54,125 bases of DNA from an uncultured Prevotellaceae bacterium (GCA_902767045.1 CACXFT010000076.1:1-54125), one strand, 5' to 3'. Counted from the stretch's first letter, positions 25,686 to 34,889 are shown. The notes: generated by a model from the sequence alone, not told the origin. A program made the numbers and translations.

Positions 25686-26036
25686 ATGATGTTTTCAACA
25701 GACCAAAACGTTGAAACGATAGGGCAGCTTGTTGAAGTGCTTAAACACTACGTGGGGCTCCAGAAAGAAAAACTGGAGCTCGACGTGGTGGAAAAGGTTG
25801 TCAGGCTCATCACGGTGCTGACCCTCACGTTTGTGCTCTCACTATTGCTTTTGCTTGCCCTGATTTATGTTTCTTTTGCAGCAGCCTATGCGCTTGGCGA
25901 CAGTTTTGGAATGGTTGGGGCTTTCGCAATGGTTGCGGGATTTTATTTGTTCATTTTCTTGCTCATGATTTTGTTTCGCAAGCAATGGATAGAACGGCCA
26001 GTAGTGAAATTTCTGGCCAGCTTGTTGTTTGAATGA
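25686..26036 (+). CDS. Phage-holin-superfamily III-like membrane protein
   Basis: 116 residues from the ATG at 25686 (a GTG at 25680 is also in frame). An N-terminal amphipathic helix (QLVEVLKHYVGLQKEKLELD) is followed by two transmembrane helices (about 40-68 and 74-98) and a basic C-terminus. It matches the chromosomal holin-like family that accompanies YtxH proteins. Despite the name there is no phage context. The role is probably in envelope stress or organisation. Confidence 0.8.
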   Translation: MMFSTDQNVETIGQLVEVLKHYVGLQKEKLELDVVEKVVRLITVLTLTFVLSLLLLLALIYVSFAAAYALGDSFGMVGAFAMVAGFYLFIFLLMILFRKQWIERPVVKFLASLLFE

Positions 26037-26045
26037 TGAAAGTGC

Positions 26046-26336
26046 ATGATCAAAGGAAAACAAACTATGAATCAAACTATGAATATTGAAGCCCCCACAC
26101 GCCCGCCTATTACAACTCTTGAAGAACTGCAACTTCGCAAAGATGCATTGCAACAAGAGATTGTGAAAGATGAAACCAAGATAAGGACTATGTGGAACAA
26201 TCTGTTTCACCGACCGGACATGCTCACGAGTAGTTCACCTTCTAAGCGACTATCAAGCTTCGTTAGCACCAGTGCAGGTATCATTGATGGAGCCATTCTC
26301 GGTTGGAAGCTCTACCGGAAGTTTAAAAAGAAATAG
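26046..26336 (+). CDS. Small conserved protein of the YtxH/holin trio
   Basis: 96 residues, or about 90 if one of the internal ATGs (26067 or 26079) is used. There is a coiled-coil stretch (TTLEELQLRKDALQQEIVKD), then an RTMWNNLF motif, and a hydrophobic C-terminal helix (ISS-like AGIIDGAILGW) ending in KKFKKK-type basic residues. No domain recognised. It lies 9 nt after the holin-like gene, and the terminator at 26330-26364 begins inside its last codons. Confidence 0.7.
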   Translation: MIKGKQTMNQTMNIEAPTRPPITTLEELQLRKDALQQEIVKDETKIRTMWNNLFHRPDMLTSSSPSKRLSSFVSTSAGIIDGAILGWKLYRKFKKK

Positions 26337-26364
26337 CCATTTCTATGGCTGTTTCATTTTTTTT
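26330..26364 (+). terminator. Rho-independent terminator of the YtxH/holin operon
   Basis: GAAATAGCCAT and ATGGCTGTTTC form an 11-bp stem, with one non-Watson-Crick position, around TTCT. A run of T residues (26357-26364) follows. The stem overlaps the stop codon of the third small gene. Its 3' arm overlaps the -33 position predicted for pflB. Confidence 0.75.
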
Positions 26365-26375
26365 ATCTACCTTTG
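26344..26375 (+). promoter_or_regulatory. Predicted promoter of pflB
   Basis: TACCTTTG at 26368-26375 is an exact -7 element. TATG at 26344-26347 is a one-mismatch -33 at 20 nt spacing. The predicted leader to the ATG at 26417 is about 35 nt. Confidence 0.5.
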
Positions 26376-26416
26376 CGCCCGAAATAATATTTTTACATTA
26401 AATTTATAATCGAATA

Positions 26417-28663
26417 ATGAGACAAGAATGGAGAGGCTTCACCGGTGTTAAATGGACCGAAGAAGTGAATTTGCGTGATTTTATTCAACACAACTACACA
26501 CCTTACGACGGAAACGAAGATTTCCTTGCCGGCCCCACAGAGGCAACAAACAAGCTTTGGGGTATGCTCAAGGAACTTCAAAAACAAGAACGTGCCAAGG
26601 GAGGTGTGCTCGACATGGAAACCGAGGTGGTGTCGAGTATGACTGCCTATGGCCCCGGTTATATCGGTGAAGGAACTAAAGATTTGGAAAAAGTGGTTGG
26701 CTTGCAAACCGACAAGCCGCTGAAACGGGCTTTTATGCCTTATGGCGGAATTAAAATGGCAGAACAGGCCTGCACCACTTATGGCTATACTCCTTCTGAA
26801 AAATTGCATGAGATATTCACCAAATATTGCAAAACACACAACGACGGAGTTTTTGATGCCTATACAGATGAGATGAAGAGAGTGCGCCACAACCATATAC
26901 TCACGGGTCTGCCCGACACCTACGGGCGCGGACGTATAGTGGGTGACTATCGCCGTGTAGCTCTCTACGGTATCGACTATCTGATTGAACAGAAAGAGAA
27001 TGACAAGTATAACTGCGGTAAGCGTTCGATGAGCGAAGAGATTATTCGCTTGCGTGAAGAAATCTCAATGCAGATCAAGGCTCTTAAAGAGATGAAGGAG
27101 ATGGCCAAGATTTATGGTTACGACATCTCCCGCCCGGCCAACAATGCCCGCGAAGCAGTGCAATGGCTCTACTTTGGCTATCTGGCTGCTATCAAAACGC
27201 AGAACGGTGCCGCCATGTCGGTGGGTCGCGTTTCCACATTCCTGGATATTTACATCCAGCGCGACCTCGACGAGGGAACGCTTACCGAAAGCGAAGCTCA
27301 GGAACTCATCGACCACCTGGTGATGAAGTTCCGCATGGTGAAGTTTGCCCGCATTCCTTCTTATAACGAAATTTTCAGCGGCGACCCCGTGTGGGCAACG
27401 CTCGAAGTGGCAGGAATTGGACAAGACGGCCGCCACATGGTAACCAAAAACTGTTTCCGTTTCCTGCACACGCTGGAAAACATGGGCCCGTCGCCCGAAC
27501 CCAACCTCACGGTGCTCTATTCGCCCCGCTTGCCCGAAAACTTCAAGCACTATGCTGCCATGATTTCGGTGAAAACCAGTTCCATACAATATGAGAACGA
27601 CGACGTGATGCGTCCCATCTGGGGTGACGACTACTCCATCTGCTGTTGTGTTTCTGCAACACAGACCGGTAAAGAGATGCAATTCTTCGGAGCCCGTGCC
27701 AACATGGCGAAAACATTGCTCTATGCCATCAATGGCGGTGTGGATGCCAAAACACGTGAACAGTGTGGACCCAAGTTCCGCCCGATCACAAGCGAATACC
27801 TCACATGGGAGGAACTGGAGCCTCGCTTCCGCGACATGCTCGACTGGCTTGCCGATATTTATGTGAACACGCTCAACTTGATTCACTACATGCACGACAA
27901 ATATTTCTATGAAGCAGCCGAGATGGCACTCATAGATACTGATGTGCGCCGCACTTTTGCAACGGGCATTGCCGGCTTCTCGCATGTGGTTGACAGCATC
28001 TGCGCCGTGAAGTATGCCAAAGTGAAGATTATTCGCGACGAAACGGGTTTCAACGTAGACTATGTTACCGAGGGCGATTTCCCCCGATATGGTAACGACG
28101 ACGACCGTGCCGACGAGGTGGCAGTGTGGGTGTTGAAGACATTCCTTGCCAAAATCAAACGGCACCGCACATACCGCAATTCAGAACCCACCACATCTAT
28201 TCTCACCATCACGTCGAATGTGGTTTACGGTAAGTATACCGGCAACCTGCCTGACGGTCGCAGGGCAGGAACACCACTCTCACCCGGTGCCAATCCTTCT
28301 TATGGAGCAGAAAAGAACGGCTTGCTGGCATCACTCAATTCGGTTGCCAAGTTGCCATACGAATATGCCCTTGATGGAATTTCAAACACCCAAACCATCA
28401 GTCCTGATACGTTAGGCCTCGACGACGAAGAGCGTGCCAACACCCTGGTGGGTGTGATGGACGGCTACTTCTCGAAGGGTGCTCACCACTTGAATGTGAA
28501 CGTGTTTGGTGTTGACAAGTTGCTTGATGCCATGGAGCATCCTGAAAAGGAGGAGTATGCTAACTTCACCATCCGTGTTTCCGGCTACGCTGTGAAGTTC
28601 ATCGACCTCACTCGCGAACAGCAGCTCGACGTGATTGCCCGCCAGTCTCATTTAAAAATGTAA
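26417..28663 (+). CDS. pflB: Pyruvate formate-lyase (formate C-acetyltransferase)
   Basis: A glycyl-radical enzyme that converts pyruvate and CoA to acetyl-CoA and formate in anaerobic metabolism. The 748-residue protein has the active-site thiyl cysteines in [11 protein letters not shown] (C410/C411 expected) and the radical glycine G723 in RVSGYAVKF near the C-terminus, with the usual catalytic-domain motifs between. The activating enzyme starts 1 nt after its stop. It is full length. pfl type is supported over other glycyl-radical dehydratases by the adjacent Cys-Cys pair. Confidence 0.96.
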   Translation: MRQEWRGFTGVKWTEEVNLRDFIQHNYTPYDGNEDFLAGPTEATNKLWGMLKELQKQERAKGGVLDMETEVVSSMTAYGPGYIGEGTKDLEKVVGLQTDKPLKRAFMPYGGIKMAEQACTTYGYTPSEKLHEIFTKYCKTHNDGVFDAYTDEMKRVRHNHILTGLPDTYGRGRIVGDYRRVALYGIDYLIEQKENDKYNCGKRSMSEEIIRLREEISMQIKALKEMKEMAKIYGYDISRPANNAREAVQWLYFGYLAAIKTQNGAAMSVGRVSTFLDIYIQRDLDEGTLTESEAQELIDHLVMKFRMVKFARIPSYNEIFSGDPVWATLEVAGIGQDGRHMVTKNCFRFLHTLENMGPSPEPNLTVLYSPRLPENFKHYAAMISVKTSSIQYENDDVMRPIWGDDYSICCCVSATQTGKEMQFFGARANMAKTLLYAINGGVDAKTREQCGPKFRPITSEYLTWEELEPRFRDMLDWLADIYVNTLNLIHYMHDKYFYEAAEMALIDTDVRRTFATGIAGFSHVVDSICAVKYAKVKIIRDETGFNVDYVTEGDFPRYGNDDDRADEVAVWVLKTFLAKIKRHRTYRNSEPTTSILTITSNVVYGKYTGNLPDGRRAGTPLSPGANPSYGAEKNGLLASLNSVAKLPYEYALDGISNTQTISPDTLGLDDEERANTLVGVMDGYFSKGAHHLNVNVFGVDKLLDAMEHPEKEEYANFTIRVSGYAVKFIDLTREQQLDVIARQSHLKM

Positions 28664-28664
28664 T

Positions 28665-29420
28665 ATGACGAAAGGCTATATCCATTCAACCGAATCCTTC
28701 GGGTCAGTAGATGGCCCGGGGATTCGGTTCCTTGTTTTCATGCAGGGCTGTGCCATGCGCTGCCAATATTGCCACAACCCCGACACATGGCGCATGGCAT
28801 TAACACAAGGAACCACATCGATGGTCAATGAAGTTTCGGTGATGACTGCCGCTGAAGTGCTCGAACGGGCAGAACGCTACCGCAGCTATTGGGGAACAAA
28901 AGGGGGAATTACTGTCAGTGGGGGAGAGGCACTGCTTCAAATCGATTTCTTGCTCGAGTTGTTTGCTATGGCTCATGAACGTGGAATCAACACCTGTCTT
29001 GACACGTCGGCACAGCCATTCACACGCCAAGAGCCTTTTTTCACTAAGTTTGAAAAGCTCATGTCGGTGACCGATCTTGTGCTGCTCGACATTAAACACA
29101 TCAACGACGAGAAACACCGGTTGCTCACTCACCACACCAACGAGAATATTCTCGATTGCGCCCGCTACCTGAGCAGCATTGCCAAACCTGTGTGGATTCG
29201 ACATGTGTTGGTTCCTGGCGTTACAGATCAAGAGGCAGACCTGGTTCGTTTGCGTCAATTCATAGACTCTCTTGAAAATGTGGAGCGAGTTGAGGTTTTG
29301 CCTTATCATACTCTTGGAGTGTTTAAATGGAAACAGCTCGGCATTCCTTATCAACTCGAGAATATTCCCACCCCCACGCAAGAGCAACTGGCTAAAGCCA
29401 GACAAATACTTATTAAATAA
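28665..29420 (+). CDS. pflA: Pyruvate formate-lyase activating enzyme (radical SAM)
   Basis: It installs the glycyl radical on PflB using S-adenosylmethionine and a [4Fe-4S] cluster. The 251-residue protein has the cluster motif C-x3-C-x2-C in GCAMRCQYCHNPDTW (near 28-42) and the SAM-binding GGEALLQ (near 86-92). It also has the family start IHSTESFGSVDGPGIRF. It is tightly linked to pflB (gap 1 nt). The gene is followed by a 22-bp tandem repeat rather than an obvious classical terminator. Confidence 0.95.
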   Translation: MTKGYIHSTESFGSVDGPGIRFLVFMQGCAMRCQYCHNPDTWRMALTQGTTSMVNEVSVMTAAEVLERAERYRSYWGTKGGITVSGGEALLQIDFLLELFAMAHERGINTCLDTSAQPFTRQEPFFTKFEKLMSVTDLVLLDIKHINDEKHRLLTHHTNENILDCARYLSSIAKPVWIRHVLVPGVTDQEADLVRLRQFIDSLENVERVEVLPYHTLGVFKWKQLGIPYQLENIPTPTQEQLAKARQILIK

Positions 29421-29460
29421 ATGGATTTTGCGAGATTTTGTGTGGATAAGACCATAGTAA

Positions 29461-29592
29461 TGACCACTGCCTGGTCAGCCGGTGACCACTGCCTGGTCAT
29501 CTGGTGACCACTGCTTGGTCATCTGGTGACCACTGCTTGGTCATCTGCTGACCACGGCCTGGTCATCCGGTAATCACGGCTTGGTTGTACGT
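29461..29592. repeat. Six-copy 22-bp tandem repeat, each unit containing a TGACCA-N5-TGGTCA palindrome
   Basis: Units start at 29461, 29483, 29505, 29527, 29549 and 29571. The first reads TGACCACTGCCTGGTCAGCC plus GG. Each of the first five contains TGACCA, a 5-nt centre (CTGCC, CTGCT or CGGCC) and TGGTCA, then a 5-nt linker. The sixth is degenerate. The array can fold into successive short hairpins or bind a dimeric protein along one face (22 bp is close to two helical turns). It lies between pflA and queC. It is not a CRISPR: there are no unique spacers. Confidence 0.93.
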
Positions 29593-29671
29593 CAATCAAA
29601 ATTATGTCTTCGATGTGGTTGTGTACATACAGCATCTTGTAGCATCAATAAATGTATATACTTTTAAAAAA

Positions 29672-30322
29672 ATGAAAGACAGCGTTATTATTTTAAGTGG
29701 CGGCATGGACAGCACCACACTTCTTTATGAATATCAAAACCGCATAGCACTGGCCATATCGTTCGATTATGGCAGCAATCACAATGCCCGCGAAATTCCC
29801 TTTGCCCGCTTGCATTGCGAACGGCTGGGCATTCGCCACATTGTTATTCCTTTAGAATTTATGGGAACCTATTTCAAGAGTTCCTTGCTTGAAGGTGCTG
29901 ATGCAATACCGGAAGGTCATTATGAAGACGAGAACATGCGTTCAACCGTTGTTCCCTTCCGCAACGGCATTATGCTCTCCATTGCTGTGGGAATTGCCGA
30001 GAGCAACCAACTGAAATATGTGATGATGGCCAACCACGGCGGCGACCACACCATCTATCCCGATTGCACCCCCCAGTTTGTGGATGCTTTTAACCAGGCT
30101 GCCGTGGCAGGAACCTTTGTAGGTGTGCAACTGCTCACTCCCTACACCAATATCACCAAGGGCGAGATTGCCCTCAGGGGAAAGAACATGGGTATAGACT
30201 ATTCCGAAACATGGTCGTGCTACAAAGGAGGGGAGAAGCATTGCGGAAAATGTGGCACTTGCGTAGAACGGCGGGAGGCATTGGCCGAAGCTGGCATTGA
30301 AGACCATACAGAATATTGTTGA
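29672..30322 (+). CDS. queC: 7-cyano-7-deazaguanine synthase
   Basis: It converts 7-carboxy-7-deazaguanine to preQ0 with ATP and ammonia in queuosine biosynthesis. 216 residues from the ATG at 29672; the open frame upstream runs through the repeat and is discarded because QueC proteins begin at this point (MKDSVIILSGGMDSTTLL, with the PP-loop SGGMDS). Zinc ligands are in the C-terminal CYKGGEKHCGKCGTC. No other que gene is adjacent. I found no preQ1-riboswitch-like structure in the leader. Confidence 0.94.
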   Translation: MKDSVIILSGGMDSTTLLYEYQNRIALAISFDYGSNHNAREIPFARLHCERLGIRHIVIPLEFMGTYFKSSLLEGADAIPEGHYEDENMRSTVVPFRNGIMLSIAVGIAESNQLKYVMMANHGGDHTIYPDCTPQFVDAFNQAAVAGTFVGVQLLTPYTNITKGEIALRGKNMGIDYSETWSCYKGGEKHCGKCGTCVERREALAEAGIEDHTEYC

Positions 30323-30323
30323 C

Positions 30324-30338
30324 CACATCAGTGATGTG
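30324..30338. terminator. Short hairpin between convergent queC and metallopeptidase genes
   Basis: CACATC and GATGTG flank AGT just after the queC stop in a 28-bp convergent gap. The stem is short with no T-run, so terminator function is weakly supported. Confidence 0.3.
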
Positions 30339-30350
30339 TGCCATTCGAGC

Positions 30351-31226
30351 TTACAATTCGCTGTCGCTTTTGTCGAAGGTGGTGATGCTCATGTCGCCGG
30401 TTTGCAGTCCACGGTTCAGCCAACGTTTCCGTTGGGCACTCGTTCCGTGGGTGAACGATTCGGGCTGAACATAACCTTGAGCTTTCTGTTGCAGATAGTT
30501 GTCGCCAATCTTTTCGGCACAGTCGAGCGCCTCATCTATGTCGCCCGGTTCGAGCGATTTGTATGCTTCGTTGTCGTAGTGTGCCCAAACACCGGCATAA
30601 TAGTCGGCAAGCAATTCAAGTCTAACACTTATTCGGTTGGCCGTTACCTTATCTGTTTGGCTCATTTGCTGGTGTGCCTGCCCCAAGGAGCCAAGCAGAT
30701 ATTCCACATGATGCCCCACCTCGTGCGCAATAACGTATGCGTAGGCAAAATCGCCGTCGGCCCCCAACTGTTGTTTCATTTGCGAAAAGAACGAGAGGTC
30801 GATGTAGAGCCGCTGGTCGGCCGAACAGTAAAACGGACCCACTGCGGCTGATGCCGAACCGCAGGCACTGTTCACGCGGTTGGTGAAAAGCACAAGGGTA
30901 GGGGGCTCGTAGCGGCGACCCATTTGCTGGAACACCTTGCTCCACACATCTTCCGTGCCGGCCAGAATTTGCCGGGAGAAGCGTGCCAGCTCTTCCTCTT
31001 CTTCAGTGAAAGCCTGCTGCCCCTGAACAGTCTCTTCCTGCACCGTGTCCATGGCACCACTCTGCACCACGTTGTTAAGTGCGTCGCCCAAATTGCCGCC
31101 ACCCAGCAGCGTGAATATGACAATGAGTATAATGCCTCCAATACCACCAACACCAGCCTTGGTGCCAGCTGACATGCGGCGGCGGTCTTCAACATTGCTG
31201 CTTTCTCTTCTTCCCTGTAGTCTCAT
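30351..31226 (-). CDS. Neutral zinc metallopeptidase, YpfJ/KPN_02809 family
   Basis: 291 residues. A basic N-terminus (MRLQGRRESSNVEDRRR) is followed by a Gly-rich membrane segment (about 22-45) and a zincin-like domain with AYVIAHEVGHHVEYLLG. The HExxH zinc motif is therefore present, and a later Glu in LELLADYYAGVW may be the third ligand. The C-terminal FTHGTSAQRKRWLNRGL is a family hallmark. Likely anchored in the inner membrane with an external peptidase domain; its substrate is unknown. It is convergent with queC and divergent from pheT. Confidence 0.9.
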   Translation of the reverse strand: MRLQGRRESSNVEDRRRMSAGTKAGVGGIGGIILIVIFTLLGGGNLGDALNNVVQSGAMDTVQEETVQGQQAFTEEEEELARFSRQILAGTEDVWSKVFQQMGRRYEPPTLVLFTNRVNSACGSASAAVGPFYCSADQRLYIDLSFFSQMKQQLGADGDFAYAYVIAHEVGHHVEYLLGSLGQAHQQMSQTDKVTANRISVRLELLADYYAGVWAHYDNEAYKSLEPGDIDEALDCAEKIGDNYLQQKAQGYVQPESFTHGTSAQRKRWLNRGLQTGDMSITTFDKSDSEL

Positions 31227-31265
31227 AATAATTCGTTAATAGAGTTGATGAATTTCCAATAGTAG

Positions 31266-31273
31266 TGCAAAAG
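31266..31273 (-). promoter_or_regulatory. Possible -7 element for the metallopeptidase gene
   Basis: TACTTTTG on the minus strand, an exact -7 match 40 bp upstream of the ATG at 31226. No matching TTTG was found at the expected spacing. Confidence 0.35.
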
Positions 31274-31293
31274 TAGTAATTTTATTCTAATTG

Positions 31294-31324
31294 TTTTTGT
31301 TGAATGACTAAAAATTAGTAATTT
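31294..31324 (+). promoter_or_regulatory. Predicted promoter of pheT-yebC
   Basis: TTTG at 31294-31297 and TAATTTTG at 31317-31324 are 19 nt apart, exact matches to both Bacteroidetes elements. The leader to the pheT ATG is about 40 nt. No Phe-rich leader peptide or attenuator hairpin is visible. Confidence 0.65.
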
Positions 31325-31370
31325 TGCACGAAATTTTGAAATTAACTATATTTTTATTTAAGATACAGAA

Positions 31371-33836
31371 ATGAATATTTCGTTCAAATGGCTTAGGGAG
31401 TATGTCGATTTCGACTTAACCCCGCAGCAAACAGCCGATGCGCTTACTTCATGCGGCCTTGAAGTAGATTCGGTGCAGGAAGTTCAAAGCATTCGTGGCG
31501 GACTGAAAGGTCTTTTCGTTGGAAAAGTGCTCACCTGCGAAGATGTGCCCGGCACTCACTTGCATCTTACCACAGTAGATCTTGGAAAAGAAGAACCGCA
31601 GCAGATTGTGTGCGGCGCTCCCAATGTGGCAGCCGGTCAGAAGGTGATTGTTGCCGACCTGGGGTGCGTGCTCTACGATGGCGACAAGGAATTTGTTATT
31701 AAGAAAGCAAAGCTACGCGGTATAGAATCCAACGGCATGATTTGTGCAGAAGATGAAATAGGCATAGGCAATAGTCATGATGGTATCATCGTTCTGCCGG
31801 AAGATGCTCAAATTGGCATGCCAGCGGCCGAATTCTACCACCTGGAAAGCGACTGGGTGATTGAAATTGATATCACCGCCAACCGTGCCGATGCCCTTTC
31901 GCACTGGGGCGTGGCTCGCGACCTTTACGCATGGCTGGTGCAAAACGGATATCAAACAAGCTTGCATCGGCCAAGCGACGAAGAATTCAAGGTCGACAAC
32001 GAAGACTTGCCCATCGACGTGGAGATTGAAAACACACAAGCCTGCAAGCGCTATGTGTGTTTGAGCATCACCGATTGCGATGTGAAAGAAAGTCCTGAGT
32101 GGTTGAAAACAAAACTCAATACAATTGGCCTGCGACCCATCAACAACATTGTCGACATCACCAACTACATCATGATGGCCTATGGGCAGCCTATGCACTG
32201 CTTCGATGCCGACATGGTGAAGGGACACAAGATTGTGGTGCGCACCCAGCCCGAAGGAACCCGGTTTGTTACACTCGATGGAGTGGAACACACCCTTGGC
32301 GAACACGATTTGAGCATCTGCAATGCTGAAGAACCCATGTGCATTGCCGGCATCTTTGGCGGCAAGGGTAGTGGCACCTACGAAACCACACGCAACGTGG
32401 TGCTTGAAGCTGCCTATTTCCATCCTACATGGATTCGCAAAAGTGCACGCCGACATGGTTTGAGCACCGATGCCAGCTATCGGTTTGAACGTGGCATAGA
32501 CCCCAACATGGCAGTGTATGCCATGAAACAGGCTGCCATCCTCTGCAAACAGTTGGCAGGCGGTAAGGTGTCGATGCAGATAAAAGATGTGTATCCCGAA
32601 AAAATGAACGACTTCAGTGTGCGTCTCGACTACGATTATGCACACCGGCTCATCGGCAAAGAGATTGGTGTGGAAACCATCAAGAGCATTGCTACTAGCT
32701 TAGAGATGAAAATCACTGCCGAAGATGAACGCGGACTCAACCTGCTGGTTCCTGCCTATCGCGTGGATGTGCAGCGCCCGTGCGATGTGGTGGAGGATAT
32801 TCTGCGCATCTATGGATATAATAATGTGGAAATTCCAACCCAACTGAAAAATTCACTCACCGTGCAGGGAGAGGAAGACCGCCAGCAGCGATTGCAAAAC
32901 ATTGTGAGCGAGCAGTTAGTGGGTAATGGCTTCAACGAAATTCTCAACAACTCGCTCAGCAAGCTGTCGTATTATGAAAACACCGAACTCAATGCTTATC
33001 CTATTGAAAGCACTGTGAAGGTGATGAACCCTCTTTCAACCGATTTGGGAGTTATGCGCCAAACATTGCTCTTCGGTGGGTTGGAAAGCATCAACCGCAA
33101 TGCCAACCGCAAAAATGCCAACCTGCGCTTCTTTGAGTTTGGCAACTGCTACCACTTCAAGTCGCGTGCCGATGAAACCAGCGACCCCATCAAGGCTTAT
33201 TCAGAAGAGATGCACCTTGCACTTTGGCTCACGGGCAAACGTGTAGAAGGCAGCTGGATTCATGCCAACGAACCAAGCAGCTTCTACGAACTGCGGGCTT
33301 ATGTGATGAACGTGCTGGCACGCCTTGGCGTGCAGTCGGGCATGTTGGTAACAGAGAAAAGCCAAAACAACATCTTCTCGCATGGCTTGCAGTTGATGAA
33401 CCGTGGAGGAAAAGTGATAGCAGAGATGGGCATCTTGAGTCGCAAGCTTCAAAAGATGGCTCAAATTGAAAACGAGGTATACTTTGCCGACATCAATTGG
33501 ACAGCCCTGATGAAGCTTACACGCAAGAATAAAGTTGAATACTACGAAATTTCGAAGTATCCGGCTGTAAGCCGCGACCTGGCACTTCTCATCGACAAGA
33601 GTGTTGAGTTTGCCCAAATAGAACAGATTGCACGTCAAACTGAAAAGAAACTTCTCAAGCGTGTTGAACTGTTCGATGTCTACGAAGGTAAGAACCTGCC
33701 TGCTGGTAAAAAGAGCTATGCCGTGAACTTTATTCTGCAGGATGAGCAGAAAACACTCAACGACAAGCAGATTGAGGCCATTATGCAAAAACTCATAGCA
33801 AACCTCACCAAACAGCTCCATGCCGAGTTGCGCTAA
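31371..33836 (+). CDS. pheT: Phenylalanyl-tRNA synthetase beta subunit
   Basis: The non-catalytic, tRNA-binding and editing subunit. The 821-residue protein has an EMAP-type tRNA-binding domain (about 40-150: VGKVLTCEDVPGTHLHLTTV), B3/B4 editing domain, B5 DNA-binding-like domain and a catalytic-like core (NPLSTDLGVMRQTLL). A C-terminal anticodon-binding FDX-ACB domain (about 730-821: YPAVSRDLALLIDKSVEFAQ) completes it. It is full length. It is separated from pheS by about 10 kb on the opposite strand, so equal subunit supply must come from separate promoters. It leads a unit with yebC and the TSCPD gene. Confidence 0.96.
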   Translation: MNISFKWLREYVDFDLTPQQTADALTSCGLEVDSVQEVQSIRGGLKGLFVGKVLTCEDVPGTHLHLTTVDLGKEEPQQIVCGAPNVAAGQKVIVADLGCVLYDGDKEFVIKKAKLRGIESNGMICAEDEIGIGNSHDGIIVLPEDAQIGMPAAEFYHLESDWVIEIDITANRADALSHWGVARDLYAWLVQNGYQTSLHRPSDEEFKVDNEDLPIDVEIENTQACKRYVCLSITDCDVKESPEWLKTKLNTIGLRPINNIVDITNYIMMAYGQPMHCFDADMVKGHKIVVRTQPEGTRFVTLDGVEHTLGEHDLSICNAEEPMCIAGIFGGKGSGTYETTRNVVLEAAYFHPTWIRKSARRHGLSTDASYRFERGIDPNMAVYAMKQAAILCKQLAGGKVSMQIKDVYPEKMNDFSVRLDYDYAHRLIGKEIGVETIKSIATSLEMKITAEDERGLNLLVPAYRVDVQRPCDVVEDILRIYGYNNVEIPTQLKNSLTVQGEEDRQQRLQNIVSEQLVGNGFNEILNNSLSKLSYYENTELNAYPIESTVKVMNPLSTDLGVMRQTLLFGGLESINRNANRKNANLRFFEFGNCYHFKSRADETSDPIKAYSEEMHLALWLTGKRVEGSWIHANEPSSFYELRAYVMNVLARLGVQSGMLVTEKSQNNIFSHGLQLMNRGGKVIAEMGILSRKLQKMAQIENEVYFADINWTALMKLTRKNKVEYYEISKYPAVSRDLALLIDKSVEFAQIEQIARQTEKKLLKRVELFDVYEGKNLPAGKKSYAVNFILQDEQKTLNDKQIEAIMQKLIANLTKQLHAELR

Positions 33837-33887
33837 ATGAAAGTTTTAATCACAGAATATTATCAATAGAAAAAAATACTAAACAAA

Positions 33888-34619
33888 ATGGGAAGAGCAT
33901 TTGAATATCGTAAAGCAGCTAAGCTGAAGAGATGGGGCCACATGGCTAAAACTTTCACCAAAATTGGCAAGCAGATTGCCATTGCAGTGAAAGCAGGTGG
34001 ACCCGAACCCGACATGAACCCCGCATTGCGTGCCATCATTGCCAATGCAAAGCGCGAAAACATGCCAAAGGATAACATCGAGCGTGCCATCAAAAACGCT
34101 ATGGGTAAAGACCAGAGCGACTATAAAGAAGTAACCTATGAGGGATATGGCCCCCACGGAATTGCCGTGTTTGTGGAAACACTTACCGACAACACCACCC
34201 GCACGGTGGGTGACGTGCGTTCTGTATTTAATAAATTCAACGGCAACCTTGGCACACAGGGGTCACTCTCGTTCCTCTTTGACCATAAAGCTGTTTTCAC
34301 ATTCAAGAAAAAAGACGGGCTCGACATGGATGAACTCATTCTCGACCTGATTGACTATGGTGTGGAGGATGAATACGACGAAGACGAGGAAACCGGCGAG
34401 GTGACCATCTATGGAGCACCCACCAGCTTCAGCGAAATTCAGAAACACTTGGAAAGCGACGGCTTTGAGGTAACGGGTGCCGAATTCACCCGCATTCCGA
34501 ACGACCTGAAAGAGGTGACAGACGAAGAGCGTGCCACCATCGACAAGATGATTGAAAAGTTGGAAGACTTCGACGATGTGCAAACGGTCTATACCAACAT
34601 GAAACCTGCTGAAGAGTAA
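33888..34619 (+). CDS. yebC: YebC/PmpR family protein
   Basis: 243 residues with the standard opening MGRAFEYRKAAKLKRWGHMA, followed by FTKIGKQI and ARKA-like KRENMPKDNIERAIKNA. The three-domain fold is conserved throughout. Family members were long annotated as DNA-binding regulators; recent work in bacteria and mitochondria links them to translation of proline-rich stretches. It follows pheT by 51 bp, a context that fits a translation role. Confidence 0.92.
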   Translation: MGRAFEYRKAAKLKRWGHMAKTFTKIGKQIAIAVKAGGPEPDMNPALRAIIANAKRENMPKDNIERAIKNAMGKDQSDYKEVTYEGYGPHGIAVFVETLTDNTTRTVGDVRSVFNKFNGNLGTQGSLSFLFDHKAVFTFKKKDGLDMDELILDLIDYGVEDEYDEDEETGEVTIYGAPTSFSEIQKHLESDGFEVTGAEFTRIPNDLKEVTDEERATIDKMIEKLEDFDDVQTVYTNMKPAEE

Positions 34620-34637
34620 ACCTATTGTTTGTTAGCA

Positions 34638-34889
34638 ATGAAACACTATTCTTATCAAACACAGGGCACTTGCAGCAAGCAGATTGATATCACAGTCGGC
34701 GACGATGGCACCATTCAGGATGTGAGCTTCCTGGGTGGTTGCAACGGAAACCTGAAAGGTATCTGTGCGCTTGTTAACGGACAAAAGGCTAACGAGGTGA
34801 AGGCTCGGCTCAAGGGCATCACTTGCGGAAACAAACCTACCAGCTGTCCCGACCAGTTTGCTCAAGCACTGGCAAGCATGGGCTACTAA
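34638..34889 (+). CDS. TSCPD-domain protein (TIGR03905-like)
   Basis: 83 residues from the ATG at 34638 (a TTG nine bases earlier is in frame). The sequence begins MKHYSYQTQGTCSKQI and contains GGCNGNLKGI, GITCGNKPTSCPDQFA. The TSCPD motif and four Cys are shared with a C-terminal region of vitamin-B12-dependent ribonucleotide reductases, where they may bind metal or act in redox. The free-standing form has no known function. It is last in the pheT-yebC run and is followed by the hairpin at 34904-34934. Confidence 0.88.
   Translation: MKHYSYQTQGTCSKQIDITVGDDGTIQDVSFLGGCNGNLKGICALVNGQKANEVKARLKGITCGNKPTSCPDQFAQALASMGY

Noticed and set aside
25686-26036. Prophage remnant because of a holin-like protein
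   Set aside because: No phage structural, lysis, integrase or attachment-site sequence is nearby, and the protein belongs with YtxH as a chromosomal pair.
29461-29592. CRISPR array
   Set aside because: The units are contiguous with 5-nt linkers and no unique spacers, and no cas genes are present.
29585-29671. Longer QueC N-terminus starting at 29585
   Set aside because: The added 29 residues have no family counterpart and begin inside the tandem repeat. QueC proteins start at the MKDSVIILSGG equivalent.
29593-29671. preQ1 riboswitch upstream of queC
   Set aside because: No compact hairpin with an A-rich tail pairing into the loop was found in the leader.
31298-31370. Phe leader-peptide attenuator before pheT
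   Set aside because: No short frame with consecutive Phe codons and no alternative terminator hairpin are visible.
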